Source: Whitmania pigra (lineage: Eukaryota; Annelida; Clitellata; Hirudinida; Haemopidae). Taken from it: a DNA stretch of 64,000 nt. The translations under genes and the position numbers were made by a program. The stretch spans positions 131,001 through 195,000 of the forward strand of contig JAJTWR010000228.1 of the NCBI GenBank assembly GCA_021613335.1, in the 5' to 3' direction. The notes under the pieces were generated by a model. It saw only the letters and a program-made list of their open reading frames with translations, was not told where the DNA came from and ran no database searches. Of this stretch, positions 1-21,798 are shown one piece after another (position 1 is the stretch's first letter; every line of letters starts with the position of its first letter).

Positions 1-52
1 TTAATATTATGTTGCTGATAAAATTAACCAAACTAGTTTATACGTGTCAGAC

Positions 53-869
53 CTATGCCTGATCATGTTGAGGTTGTCAATTTGTTCAGTGAGTTCATTC
101 TGCCCGTCCTGATATTTCTTCTTTAGGTTAATGTTCTGAATCTCGTTGATATTCTGCATTTCTTCCATCTCACGCTGAAGTTTCTCAATCTCCCCATCCC
201 TCTTCCCCAACTGGTCATTCTGATTTGGTCGATTAATGTAAATGTATGGTTTATATGGATAGTGGATTCACAAAACATTTCTTCTAAATAAGTGAGTTAC
301 AATGACTCTATACTCTACAAGGTATAACAAAGTCAAATAGGAGCTAATAATAATGAAATGAAGGTATGACTTCTGATGCAGAAGGTAATCTGTTCAGTTA
401 CGTAAGGATCTTGAGGTAATTACAATTAATGATGAACGACTAAATCAAAAAAAAATAATATCTTACTAGCGCAACTTTTAAATAAAGTGTTTAATAGCAA
501 TCAAATTACTTATCGCAACGATCCAAACAAATAAAGAGACTCAACTACCAGCAATTTGCGTTGGTAAGTTTCTTCGTCTAGTTTTTCGGATAATTCTTCG
601 ACTCGTTGCAGCAATTCTGCCTTGGCTTTCTCTGCCTGGTTTTTTTTTTATAAATAAATTTTCCCATCCGTGCACAAATTAGTTTTGAAGCTTATTGACG
701 GCAGCATATTAATTTCTCCTTAATGTGAATAGATACTAGACCGCTTATCTTATTCTACGTTAGTTTCTAAGTTGTGAGCTAATTTTTTTCTACAAAAACA
801 TTATTGGCGTACCTTTGCTCTTCCGACCTTCTCGCACTCCAAATCCTGCTTGAATTCTTCCAATTGAGC
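53..869 (-). CDS. Myosin heavy chain rod segment, three exons (partial)
   Basis: Three in-phase minus-strand exons, in order of translation: 813-869 (19 codons), 549-635 (29 codons) and 53-219 (55 codons plus 2 nt). Each has an AG acceptor and a GT donor. Joined, they read as charged heptad coiled coil. The order of motifs matches the striated muscle myosin rod start (S2): a piece like LEEFKQDLECEKVGRAKAE, then VEELSEKLDEE, then LKKKYQDGQNELTEQIDNLN, which parallels the conserved EAERAARAKAEK, ISERLEEAGG and AELGEQIDNL blocks as I recall them. Myosin heavy chain forms the thick filament; this part would be in the tail, not the motor. The match is clearly divergent (the glycine-rich spacer after the LDEE block is missing), so a fast-evolving paralogue or a decaying copy is possible. 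Intermediate filament or another coiled coil is the main alternative. The gene continues beyond position 1; no exons were recognised upstream of 869. Confidence 0.5.
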
Positions 870-2954
870 CTGCGCGAACAAAGCAGACGATTATATTAAC
901 GCGGGTGTGTTTTGTAGTTAAATTTTATTATTATTATTATGTAATTAAAAAAAACATCTATTAAATAATGTTTGTAAAACATTAACTTTAAATCCTGAAC
1001 TTTATTTACAAAATTTGAAGTTTGTTTCAGATTTTCGGAAGTCAACATAAACATACTTGATATTGAAAGCTAAAGTCCATTACGTTGAATTTTTTTGCGT
1101 CGTTGTAAAATGTAATTTATTTGGAAGTAATTTTTTACAAACAACTTTATAGTTACACGATGGTAGGCTTTATTACATTTTTTGATACAGTTATTTCCTG
1201 ATGCTATGAAAGGCTTTCTCTTAGGAAGAATGTTTCGAAAACGTTACTTGAAGCTGTTTTTGTGTTTAAATGACGTAAGAAGTTGAAATACGGTATATGG
1301 TAAATTTAATTTGCACGTGTTTGATTAATATTTTTCTTATAATATTTATAAACATTTTTGTTGTAATACATAAAAGAGATAAAATCGAATTTTTTTCTGA
1401 AGAGCTTTCCTGATTTCAGTTATATTACCAGTCCAGAGCTTAATAAATAATTACAAAACATTCGCAACCATCTTTCTATTCTCAGTAAATAGAATATTAA
1501 AAAATTTGTAAAATATTCGGACTAGTCGATGTAGTCGAGGGATGAAGTCTAAATTTACGATAGGGAAGGCTTAGGGAAAGCAGATTAAAATTTAATGACG
1601 TTAAACTTCTTGAGGAATAATTTTATCTTTTTCGATGAATAGCCCACGAGGCATCCGCCATGCGTGACCTTTAAACCGATCAAACCTACATGATGGTTAA
1701 ACATTGATCAACACCAATAGAACTCACTCGTTCGTTTATGTAGGAAAGTTTTGATTCACCGTTCAAGGTCACTCCTGCTATTGAAGTGTAGTCGTCTAAC
1801 TTGAAGAGATTCTTTGTGTAGTCCATTTTGGTTCTGCAGTTTGTTGGTTGACAACAACAATGAATAAAAAAATCTTTCGAAATCTCTGAGCCAAAGTCAA
1901 AAATATCTGCTTTTAATTAGTCTAATTTTTCTGGCAGAATAGCGAAATGATTTTTAGTCTATTTTGTGATCTGTCGAATGGTGCGAAAATCTTGGAATTG
2001 GCAGTAATTGAACTCGAGAGCCTCGTTTCTTACGATTGCTTCTCGATTATTGAGTGTCCTTGTAATCCTTGTAATGCGATTTCTTTCTCGTAACGTGGCT
2101 GGCTTTGTCGAAACTCGGTTGCAACAAATCGAAGAAATTCAGTAAAAACTCAGAGGAGTGAGAACAACCAATAGTCTGCTTTTCTAGAAAGGAAACGGAA
2201 AAATTTCCTAACCAGAGTCGACTCTTTACTGCACGTTTGCTCGACTCAAATTGGCGCAGAAGTAAATTTAGAACGATGAAGATGAAGATGAAGATGAAGA
2301 CGGTGAAGAAGAAGATGATGATGGTGGTGAGGAGGAGGAGGAGGAAGAAAAGTTTGTTTGCAAGAATTGCTCTGCTGCTCGGCTGTAAGACGCACGCACG
2401 AGCTTGCACGTGCTGGAGTAAAGCTGGACGATTATGAACTCGAAGAAGATGATGATAGTACTGATATGACCTTGAATCTTGCGTGATCGTTTATTCAATT
2501 CAAAGCTAATATAGAAGCTTAGATGAGTTCTTGGTGATCAGTTATCATGATGATGAAGTGATTGAATTTTTATATGGGTGAGTGAATGAATAAATAACAT
2601 CAATCACCCACCCTACAACGATGATAAGATGATGATGATGGTGATGATGGGAGAAAACAAGTGATGATTCACTACTCTTAGTTTTCTAATCACATTCCAG
2701 AAATTCTTTTGTTTTTATTTTTTTCGTGGCAGAAGAAACAAATCATTGGAAGGTCGATGGATGAAAAAGTTCAAGAAACAAAATGAAATTAAAAAGTATT
2801 TATGAGTCAACCTTGATGGGTCGAATAAGATGATGATGATAATGAGGATGATGATAATGATTGTTATTACGAGGTGATCACCTCGATTTTAGACTTTGAC
2901 CTTTCACCCCTAAACTACTCACCACCTGATCAGACAGAGTTCAGGCCCCTCTCG

Positions 2955-3060
2955 GTCACCTTGTTGCTCGTGTTTCGCAGCGTGAGTTCGAAACCCGATT
3001 AAGGTAAGAAATCAGAGGCTACCAGTAGGTGGCAGGAGTCTTGAACCGATCCTTTACAAG
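2955..3060 (+). repeat. tRNA-derived SINE-like fragment
   Basis: The segment contains GAGTTCGAAACCC, a good match to the RNA polymerase III B box, near 2984-2996. It resembles the B-box neighbourhood of the better copies at 27591-27740 and 49382-49515. I cannot delimit its ends, and there is no complete A box I trust. A degraded tRNA pseudogene is the alternative. Confidence 0.3.
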
Positions 3061-6000
3061 ACTAATTGATATCGATTTCAACGGTACACCTTCTTGAAAA
3101 GAGACATCCCGTGGACTAGGCAGTCCATTATCTGGTCTCTAAATAATAGGCCTCTGTCTATTTCAAGTCCATACCAGTCTCTACTTGGCTTAAATATGTC
3201 TGATCACATGGGACGCACAATGTTCTGGTCCTAGACAATGACTAGGTGGACTTTTTTGTTGTTATTATTCTGAAGTGCTAATAGATAAAAAGGCGCGATG
3301 AAGATTAACGAGGTTCTATTGACAGTCCATGGGTTAATTGTGGAAAATAGGATTTAGAAACTTTTCAGGAATTTCGACTCTTGATCTTTGTATATACTTT
3401 TGCAGGGAACAGAAAATAAATATTCTAAAATACTTACGACGATATAACATCTAATATGGCTTAAATGGCTTAATATAATTGAATGCAATTGAGTCTAATA
3501 ATAACCGAGGTAATATAATATATTTTAATTACAGATTGCATTGTTCAGTCTGTCCTCATGTGTTTGTTGATGTTTGATGATCTTATCTCGTTGCTATGGC
3601 CGCCATTCATGAGAGCTGGTGCCGATATTGCCACAACGATCACAAATTCTACAGCAACTGGAGAACTCAACCGTGCCTTACTACCTTTCATAATTCACAA
3701 TTAGCCCAAAACAAGTTTTAAGCTCGCATTCCATTAACAAAAGTGTGGAAGATAGTCTCAACAACAGCAAGCTACAACACCTATGAAATATGAGCAACAT
3801 GACATCAAATGCTACCACAAAACAATAACAACAACAACAACAATTGCAGGTCTCTGATGCGATCTACAGATGAAGACAATCAAAGATGGTTATCGACAGC
3901 ATTTGCATAGTTAAAAGTTTCGCATCCAATTTCTGTCCATTTCTAAAATAAAGAGATTCTTATCGACTCTTCCAGATTTAAAACATCTTGTGTCAGGATC
4001 GAACAAAAAAGACAGCAACATCACACGGGTAATAGATGCTGACCAATAGACAATGAGCTAAAAATGGCCAGAGGGTTTTCAGAATAACCCCGGTCGTTTA
4101 TGATGCTGGAGGAGTTTTCAATGAGTTTAATTGAAAATTACCAATTTGTGTTTGGATACTTTGACCACAGCATCACAACATTAATTATTAATACTGCAAC
4201 TGACGAGTATGACGATGATGCATTGCTGCTTCCGATGATGACGACTTCGTAAATTTTTATATGTGATTTTAATAAACTATAATTTATAAATTAAAAACGA
4301 ATAAATTTAATTTAAATACATATTGAATTACTGAGTAACTGTTATCAAGATCGTCATCAAACAGGATGACGTCAGCATTAAAAGTGAGAATCAATTTAAC
4401 ATTTCAATGGAGCGTGACATTGCTAACGGAAAAAGTACAAGTTAACCTTTTTACGCCCCAGGGGTAAACCCAGGGGTGACGCTTATACGACCATCGACTA
4501 GCAGGTCGACCATGCCTCCTTATGGTGCTACCTTTCACCACGAACCTATAGGTTATTCAATCAATTGTTATTAATTTATTCGGGTTATTGATTAAGACAC
4601 TGCACTGTTCAATAAGACGATGCATATTACATGAACTGAATAAATTATGATAAATGATTATTTAATAATTAATAAATAATTGTCTATTATTATAATTGAC
4701 ATTCAAGATATCACGAATAACGTTTAGACTTAAAAGGAATGCATCTATCTATTCAGCCAAAAAATGAACGACCTCTCCAAGTTTTCCAGTCACCTGATGC
4801 GACGTAATGCTTACTTACCTGTATTACCCGCTCCCAGGGAGTGTCCAATGAAACGTGACGGGATGCCTATTGAATTGATTTAGAGCACAATTTAAGGCAT
4901 GAAATCAAGCTGCTATTATGAACAGGTATTGCATAAGCGGTGGATGGAAGATCAAAACAGTGTTAAACATTTGTCTGAAGGAGTTAATTATTAACTATTA
5001 ACTATCCATAGGTTAATAAAGTGAATATCTTTGAACTGATATCAGTGCTTTGAAAAATTACCAGTGAATTACTTTAGGTTATTATATTTTATTATATTTA
5101 TACCACCACCAACATCAACAACAACAACAATAATAATAATAATATATAATATATAATAATATGTAATAATAATATCAATTAATCATCAATTTAGACATTG
5201 CTTTTGTTAGTAAATTTAAAGCTAAGTTTTAAAATATCAAATGGAATTTAAATAATACAAAGAAATACCATTGACATCTTATTATTGGTCTCTAATTGGT
5301 CAACAATTAAGATCTAATAAAAATTTCTAAAAGCCAATAAGCTTTTAGCGTAGGCCAGAGCAACCTATGACAGAGAGGGTAAACGCGATTGGAGCAAGAT
5401 GATTGGTAATTGCTGCATTTCACCAGGAAAGCCACAATTAAAAGAACAGATAGAACAGAGGGATAAGATTAGCCAAGTGACTTGAGTGAGAATTGGGTAA
5501 CCTCCATTAAAGACTGAACGAAAGTTATGTAATGTTGAGTGGATTGCGGTGCAAACGGTTACCTGGAGTGGATCCCTTTTCCGTGGAAAATGGGTATATG
5601 ATTATAGCGATGCTTTTAAAGAGAAATTATGATTGTTGGAAAATGCAGAAAATTTTGATTTTCATTTGCTTTTATATTTTTGGTGGTGTTTTTGCTGATG
5701 TACTTTGTGTGTTTGACACCTAATGTAAAATTGTCCAATTGTTAGTTATTTAGTATTTCTTAATATTGCATAATTTATTGATATTATTGGTCACAACATT
5801 GTTTACATTAGTCCTGTTAGTATTGTTAAATTACCCTTAGTAACAATTATCTATTAAGTAGACCAGCTGCCAAGTGAATACAAAACTAATCATTCACAAA
5901 ACGTCAAAACAATGTTCAAAAAATGCTAACCTGATGATCGAAGCTGATGAGACCACACATGTCAGAAAAATCAAGTTCTCCTTCAAATTATTCCGAAATA

Positions 6001-6074
6001 AACACGAACAAGGCATAAGAAATCTTTCAAAATGCTTCTTCTGAAGAAAATAATTTTCTATTATTTCCTAAACT

Positions 6075-6265
6075 CATGTTCCCACAACAGGATTCGAAGC
6101 CGAGATCTTCAATCCATCGTCGTCTCGCCTTGTCATTGGCTTCTATTCAGTGCCAATCAATGACTGCCCATTGAAGCGAGGACAATGGCAGAGGTGGGAC
6201 TTGAACCGTAGTCAGCAAACCGTATCCTAGTTGTCTTATAGATACTAACTGCTTTAGCGCCTTGA
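6075..6265 (-). repeat. Two tRNA-like SINE-type units, minus strand
   Basis: On the minus strand there are two B-box matches: GGTTCAAGTCCC near 6200, preceded by an A-box-like TAAAGCAGTTAGTATC near 6250, and GGCTTCGAATCC near 6097. The first unit spans about 70 bases and looks tRNA-like from its first stem to its T arm, but I could not fold it into a full clover-leaf and see no clean anticodon arm. It is therefore called a tRNA-derived repeat or pseudogene rather than a working tRNA. Confidence 0.4.
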
Positions 6266-6285
6266 TTGCAGTTTTAAAATAAACT

Positions 6286-6564
6286 TTAAGTATTTGCTGG
6301 AAGTTTTTTGTGTGTTGTAAGCGTTGCTTTTAGCATTTCAGTCGTTGCTGTAACATTCAGTTGCACGAACAGTGGATTTGTAGATCCGTTTTGAAGGTTA
6401 GCTATCACAATGACACTGTTGTGGCAGTTGTTGTTGTTGTTGTTGTTGTTGTCGTCGTCGTCGTCGTCGACAACATGTTGTACTTTCATGGATCTTGAAA
6501 AGAGAGATGTTGTTGTCAGACCGGTAGGTAGAATGAAAGACTGGAATAACTCAACAAGACTGAA
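6286..6564 (-). CDS. Candidate terminal exon, function unknown
   Basis: A minus-strand frame opens right after a strong acceptor (TTATTATTCTTTGCAG, just above 6564) and runs 92 codons to a TAA at 6286-6288. The peptide starts FSLVELFQSF, has a run of aspartates then asparagines from a GAC/AAC repeat, and ends with an ordinary-looking segment (SVIVIANLQNGSTNPLFVQL and beyond). I recognise no domain. No partner exon was found upstream on the minus strand, and it could be chance coding in a repeat-containing stretch. Confidence 0.22.
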   Translation of the reverse strand, partial: FSLVELFQSFILPTGLTTTSLFSRSMKVQHVVDDDDDDNNNNNNNNCHNSVIVIANLQNGSTNPLFVQLNVTATTEMLKATLTTHKKLPANT

Positions 6565-9053
<2,489 letters not shown>

Positions 9054-9070
9054 AGACTCATTCATGAACC

Positions 9071-15753
<6,683 letters not shown>

Positions 15754-16145
15754 AAAGATGATGATGATTAAACTTTTTTTTAAATGCATTTATTATTGAT
15801 AGTTTATTCGGTAATTTGATAATTAATTAATTTATTTATAATTTATTTATTTATTTATTTATTATTTATTTATTTATTTATTTATTTATTAGTCAAATAC
15901 TGATCCATTAATTAAAGTCAACGAAATGCGGAATATTTGATGGACCATCGTCGTCGTCTTCATCAATAACATCTACAGAAATGCGTATTTGATCATTAAG
16001 TGCCTTGGAAAATAAGCGTTTCCATATTAATCATTACTATCATCGTCGTCGATATCATCTTCGTCATCATTATCACTACCTCAGGCAGCTTCCGTATTTT
16101 GCAAGTCATAATTTGTTCTACAAAATAAAGAGTGAATAAACGACC
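15754..16145 (+). other. GATA 3' untranslated region with poly(A) signals
   Basis: After the TAA at 15751-15753 the sequence has a (TTTA)n tract at 15838-15890 and then AATAAA hexamers at 16124-16129 and 16135-16140. Either could serve as the polyadenylation signal of the GATA transcript. Confidence 0.5.
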
Positions 16146-16354
16146 TTCTGAATTCTTGGAATGAAATCGTCAGTTTTCATGTTTATTAATTTTATTATTA
16201 TTTATAATTAATTATTATAATTATCATTACGTTTATAAGGAAGAAAATTCTCAGATTATGTTATTTATTTGATATTTATTCATAATCACACAAAGCAATC
16301 AATCAGAAACACTTGAACAGAGACAAACAGTTTTAAGAGAAACAGGGAGGAAGT

Positions 16355-16480
16355 CATTTCAGGTTTTTCTAAGGGGAGGTTGTGCGGAAACCCTCGCACA
16401 ACTTGGGGAGATGACCTTTTTATGCATCTGGTCTAAAGTCTGGGGTCGTTCCCCTCATACCATAAATGACGTTCCTGGAA
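16355..16480 (+). repeat. Dispersed repeat copy B
   Basis: Shares with copy A the order TCAGGTTTTTCTAAGGGGAGG, ACCCTCGCACAACTT, GATGACC, and AAATGACGTTCC. The antiparallel ORFs across 16411-16617 lie in or next to this repeat and are not supported as genes. Confidence 0.5.
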
Positions 16481-17799
16481 ACAGGTGGGCAATCAAACAT
16501 ATAGAAACGTCGGCAAGCATACAGAAAAGCATAAACGCTGCTGCGGAGATAAGAATCGATCCCCCTAGCCATTGCAAGTGTCCAATACCGTGGACGTCGC
16601 ATTAAAATGGAGTCCAAAAGATAAGATCGTTACTTCTCACACCATCCGTGCTGGTGATGCATTGTCTTCCTCAAACGATCCACCTGTGATCTGCCCTCTC
16701 CTGCCCATAATTCACCTTCTTCTACTCATAATTCACCTGCTCCTACCCTTAATTGATCCACATTCGCTCACCCAATCCAGGAAAGTCTTTATTGGCATAC
16801 GCAAAGTGATGTGGTTGTGGTTATTTAGCTATATTATTGCTAGAATTTCCGTCCAATCATCAATCACTCGGACATTTATGTCATGTCAGGTTTTGATAAA
16901 ATTCAACTAATTTTTCACTAAATTAATTTGTATACAAGTTTCAATAATAGTAACTATTGTAATAATTGATACATAATTGATTGCTAAAATTAAATGTTAA
17001 TTAATAATTAATTTTAAATAATTTATATCGTAAGTACATCACAAGGCATATTTAGGATAGTTTGGTTTTGTTATCGGTTTGACAGGATAAGATCTATCGC
17101 TATAATCAACATGAGTAATTACAATAGATTTTCAAATATTTCTTGAAAAAAATTTCTTTGATTGTTGTAATTACGAATTTATAATTACTTATTTGATAGA
17201 ATTTCATTCGGACGAATGGATTTAGCAGTGGATGAGTGGATGGATGAGTAAATAATGTGGGCATCTCTAATAAATAATAAAACATTTATATAATTTTAAA
17301 TAATAATAATAAAAATTAACAAAAATAATAATTGTAAATATCATTCTTAATCAAGAATTCATATCGGAACTTCACTTCATTAAGAACACTGTCCAATTTA
17401 TGACTCTAATTATTAAATAAATAGACGATATTAATTTAATGTAATGATTATTTACTATTGGTATTAAATCATCAATAAATTAATTTATGAGCATACGAAT
17501 ACATGTAATTAAATTATAACAAGCAGGCCAGCCCGATGTTGACAGGCCAGTAATACCAGTAATGTCATGGCATATCAGTGCCTCAAAATGATCCTCTTAT
17601 CTCTTCATCTACCCACAAGGTGCCAATTAAGGTTCAATCGTTCAGACAAAGTGGCGCCCAGCAGGGGGTTAAATTTGAGAACCTCGTATTGCCCTCAGTG
17701 ACCTCATAGGTCATGATTTACATGCCTCTTAATGGAAATGTGTTACACCAAAAAAATATCATTCCGAGCAATTATGTATTAGCGGAGGTTGATAGTCAA

Positions 17800-17946
<147 letters not shown>

Positions 17947-18037
17947 TAATATTAATAATATGCACGTATTTTAATAATTATATTGGTTATGATGGTAACT
18001 TGAATTAAAAGAGAGAGCATCACGAGCTACAGAAATA

Positions 18038-18196
18038 ATGAAATCGTCGCTTCAAGTGCTACCGGTGCTAGCTGCCGTACCTGCCGACGCGTCACGCACG
18101 ACCCAACACGAGCGAAAACGTGTCAGGCTCGGCGGAACCTCTTTCCCGGTCCCCGTAGTTTATCTCTGGCAGGATCTTCATTCATTTCTCTCCTGA
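18038..18196 (+). CDS. Short ORF in a GC-rich patch, unknown
   Basis: An ATG-to-TGA frame of 52 codons begins MKSSLQVLPVLAAV, which resembles a short hydrophobic leader, then becomes basic (QHERKRVRLGG). The patch is noticeably richer in CG dinucleotides than its surroundings. No family is recognised and no splice partners were found. It may equally be a CpG-rich regulatory segment. Confidence 0.15.
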   Translation: MKSSLQVLPVLAAVPADASRTTQHERKRVRLGGTSFPVPVVYLWQDLHSFLS

Positions 18197-19384
18197 TGTA
18201 CTTTGGATTCTTATTGGATTATATTGGCTTCGTATAAGCGGTTCTCAACCTGAGACACTAATAATTTAATTATTCTTTTACGATTTAAAAAAAACAAACA
18301 TGTTTTGATAAACTATATCCTTAACCCTAAGCATAAATATGATATTTTATATTAGTACAGGCTATTTTAAGTACATCGCAATAATTATGCCAGCCTTATG
18401 ATGGACGGCACCTTAACAGTTCAATGTAAATAATGTGTTGAAATAAGTTTGTTGAAAATAAAACTCACATATTTCTGAACTTGATTTTGTTGAGGTAAAT
18501 GATGTTGAATCGGAAAGAAAAATGGAATGAAAAAAACTCTTGCAAGTGCTTGAAGAAATTTCAAAATATTTTCTTATTTACCTAATACACTATTTGCTTT
18601 TGCGAGAAGTTAACAGTTAAAATTGAAGTGATTCCGGAGAATGCACAATAGGAGTTCGTTGAACGAGCGACATAGCGAACAATATTTAGAAGTCAAAGAT
18701 ACAACAGCAACAATAAAGTTAACTGAGTGAAAGGTAGCTCAATTAATTTTATTGTTGGAGATCGCCAAAGCATGACAAGTGTTGCCGGGGTCGCATCATC
18801 ATAAAGGTCAAGAATCGCTAGTGAGTGAGATCAGGGACCAGTGGTGAAGAGTGTGGTTAGTATGGGCATCCATATCTTCAACCTCTTAAATTGATCAATC
18901 AATCAATCATTCAATACAATGCATGAGTAATGGATACGTATTGAGAGAATTAATGTAACAATGCTAACAATTCTAAAAACAAGAGCATATAAACTTGGAC
19001 ATAATCATATCATATCACGGATTATGATGATATTGATGACGAAGAAATAAAAAAAAATGCTCAAAATACTTTGAGCCACACTGGACTCGGTGGGGAACCA
19101 GAGCAGAGCTCTTGGTCAATGGCAACGGCATTGCTACCGCTCTGTCATTATCGCTTTACCAGTGCCTACCACCTAAGGCGCACCTCCATTAACTTACATT
19201 GATTGACCAATTGAATGATCTATTGATTTATCCATCGATTGACCTATTTATTGATCCGTAGCAGCGGCATATCATCTGGAGAAGGTTGCATTAGTGTCCA
19301 CAATTTCAGCCGACATAATAATACAGTAGTTAAATTTGTTGTTAATTAATCGCTGTTAAATTTATATAGCGCATGAAAATGTAC

Positions 19385-19480
19385 TGAGCAAATATTTATA
19401 TAGTGCTCATTCGCAGCTCCCACGGCTTTCCAAAGCATCGTTTGTAATTGTAATTAATTTATATCGCGCCATATGCATAT
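19385..19480 (-). repeat. SINE 3' portion
   Basis: GTAATTGTAATTAATTTATATCGCGCCATATGC on the plus strand, in shortened form, matches the minus-strand SINE at 27591-27740 (TGTAATTGTAACTTC..TATAGCGCCATATGC). Only this end of the family is visible here. Confidence 0.45.
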
Positions 19481-19508
19481 TTATTTGATTATAGTCCGTT
19501 GCATAATT

Positions 19509-20900
19509 AGGATGATTTGGACTTACTTTTTTTTCTCTTTGATTGCATCGAGACTCACTGAGTATGTTTTGTCCAATAAGTACGTTGATACTTCGATTCA
19601 GACGGGAGGTGTTCCAGGCGTGCCTGGTTGCATAGAGCATTCCTCCATGATTTGGGAGGCTATTCAAAGAGCCAAGAGGCGCCGCCTGAGTTTGTACGTT
19701 GTGTGGCTCGACTTGGTGAATGCATACGGGTCGGTACCACACCAACTCATATGGAAAACGTTGGAGGTTCATCATGTGCCGAGTCACGTAATTCAAATTA
19801 TTCAGACGTATTTTGACGGGTTTATGATGAGGTTCTCCACCAAGACGTACACGACTAAGTGGGTTCCTCTGGAGGTGGGTATTGCAATGGGGTGCGCAAT
19901 ATCACCCTCCCTTTTCGCACTGGCGATGCAACTTCTGCTCAACGCAGCCGGGTCTAATGTTCCAGAGGCGCATTTAGGTAAGGGTCTCTATATGCCTTCG
20001 GTGAAAGCGTTTGTGGATGACACCACCCTAGTAATGAATAGAAGACCGGCAGTTCAGAACACTTTGAACAAGTTCAATGGCCTTCTTGGGTGGTGTCGAA
20101 TGGCTTTTAAACCTGCGAAGTCGAGAAGTCTTGCCCTTGCTAAAGGGAAAGTCTGCAGCGACTTTGTTGTAGCGGGTCAACGGGTTCTCACAGTTTCCGA
20201 GGAACCGGTTAAGAGCCTAGGCCGAGTGTTTAATGATTTGCTGAACGATAGGAGCCAAGAGAGTTGCACTGTCGAACAGGCTGTTGTGGGTTTGAAGGCA
20301 ATCGGAGAGGCACCATTGCAGGGAAGGTTTAAGGTGTGGTTGTTCCAGTTTGTGCTTCTCCCAAGGCTCTTGTGACCATTGACGATCTACGAGATCGGTT
20401 TGCCCACAGTCGAAGAATTAGAGAGGAAAGTTAGCAGATACATCAGATCGTGGCTTGGGCTACCTCCAGGGATGTCATCTGTTGCCCTCTACAGTAAGAG
20501 CTTAAAGTTAAGGTTACCTTTTCGTTCCCCGGTGGAAGAGTATGAGGTCTCTAAAATAAGAACGCATTGGATGTTGAATAACTCTGCGGACATCAGGATC
20601 CGCGAAGTTAGACCACTGTTAAGAACTAAAAAGAAGTTCTCAGCACAGAATGAAATCTATAAGTCAGTTGCGGAACTGACGTTCGAAGAAGTGCGAGATC
20701 CTATTCAGTCGGGCCGTCAGGCTGTTGGGTGGAACCACTTCGCAAAATGGTCTGAGTCTTGCCCTGCGGTTAAGGCAAGGCTTATTATTCAGGAAAGGAG
20801 GAGGGATTTGGAAAAAGATCGAGTCATTAAGGCAGTGCAGCAGGCACAGCAGGGTCGATGGACCGCGTGGGAAGACATGGTTCAGCGTTCCATCGGTTAG
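19509..20900 (+). pseudogene. Truncated non-LTR-type reverse transcriptase with in-frame stop
   Basis: A long frame with reverse transcriptase motifs: motif A as WLDLVNAYGSVPH (near 19705), motif B as EVGIAMGCAISPSLFALAM (near 19875), and motif C as AFVDDTTLV (near 20010), where the usual Y/F-x-D-D is F-V-D-D. The frame is broken by one TGA at 20373-20375 and continues unchanged to a TAG at 20898-20900, so it is a single decayed ORF. The C-terminal part ends with a Trp-containing segment (QGRWTAWEDMVQ) that I associate with a widespread family of invertebrate retroelement polymerases, but no endonuclease domain follows. The 5' end is missing: there is no N-terminal domain and the first 10 or so residues look unrelated. 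Clade assignment (R2-like, or other) is uncertain. It is a dead insertion. Confidence 0.8.
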
Positions 20901-21004
20901 AACGAGATATGGATTAAATTATCCATTTAATTAAATTATCATATTTAATTAAATTATCATATTTAATTTTTTAATTTAATTATTTATATTATTTAAGATT
21001 TAAT

Positions 21005-21085
21005 AATGCCCCACTCACACCTATTCTACAGTATAATTACTATAGAATGAAGAGTGTTTTCAAATTTTCTAAATTTTATTGAAAT
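21005..21085 (+). repeat. 81-bp direct repeat, copy 1
   Basis: Identical to 21799-21879 except for one C/T difference. It contains an inverted motif, ATTCTA then TAGAAT separated by about 13 bases. Confidence 0.93.
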
Positions 21086-21280
21086 TATCATATTTAATCT
21101 AATTAAATTATCATATTTAATCTAATTAAATTATCATATTTAATCTAATTAAATTATCATATTTAATCTAATTAAATTATCATATTTAATCTAATTAAAT
21201 TATCATATTTAATCTAATTAAATTATCATATTTAATTTAATTAAATTATCAGATTTTTAATTAAATTATCAGATTTAATT
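21084..21280 (+). repeat. 23-bp tandem satellite
   Basis: The unit TATCATATTTAATCTAAT plus TAAAT recurs about eight times with a strict 23-base period; the last copies lose the CT. It starts at the end of the first 81-bp repeat. The lack of unique spacers between units rules out a CRISPR array. Confidence 0.93.
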
Positions 21281-21798
21281 TAATATAGTTTTTTCTATAT
21301 GAGGATCACAATTCTATACCACATCAAACACTTTCACACCAAGTGAAAATAAGCATGCAATTCGATTCAACCTCACAATTCTATGACCAAATCGAGATAA
21401 ATGGCTGCTGAGTAAATGTATTGCAACAGCTTCATTACTTGATGACTCACCAAAATAATTAACAACGTTACCGAACAATCCAGCATTGCCATAAAATTAC
21501 CAGATTCTATACTACAACGAACACTTTCACATCATATGACAATGAGAAGCATGTGATTCAATTCAATCTCATAATTCCACCTGAAACAGCGCACTAAATC
21601 AGAGGCACAAACCCAGCAGTGTAGTTTTCTACCCTCAGCCAAATAGAGCACAAACCCTATATAAAAAAGACCAGCCTTTCATTCAATTTCCATGGGATTC
21701 TAAGATGTACATTATATGCAGAAACCTCCACATTCAAGAATTCTTGCCAACAAATATTGAAAAAATGAAAAACATTTATAAACATCAGCTCCTTAGAC

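Larger units (their letters stand above)
870..6285. other. Long AT-rich stretch with repeats, no convincing gene
   Basis: No recognisable protein exon was found here. It holds short runs of GAT/GAA repeats near 2277-2352, 2615-2650 and 2828-2860, a CAA run near 3826-3842, and TAA tracts near 5130-5180. Near 2975-3000 there is a tRNA-like B-box sequence (GAGTTCGAAACCC), so part of 2940-3070 may be a SINE. The acidic reading frame around 2277-2385 comes from the simple repeat. Confidence 0.5.

Noticed and set aside
2047..2498. Acidic or hydrophobic ORFs on both strands
   Set aside because: They are driven by a GAT/GAA/GAG simple repeat and lack family features or convincing splice sites.
16411..16617. 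Pair of antiparallel ORFs
   Set aside because: They overlap an interspersed repeat copy and show no protein-family character.
21084..21280. CRISPR-like array of 23-bp repeats
   Set aside because: The units are contiguous with no unique spacers, AT-rich, and lie in an animal genome next to a retroelement.
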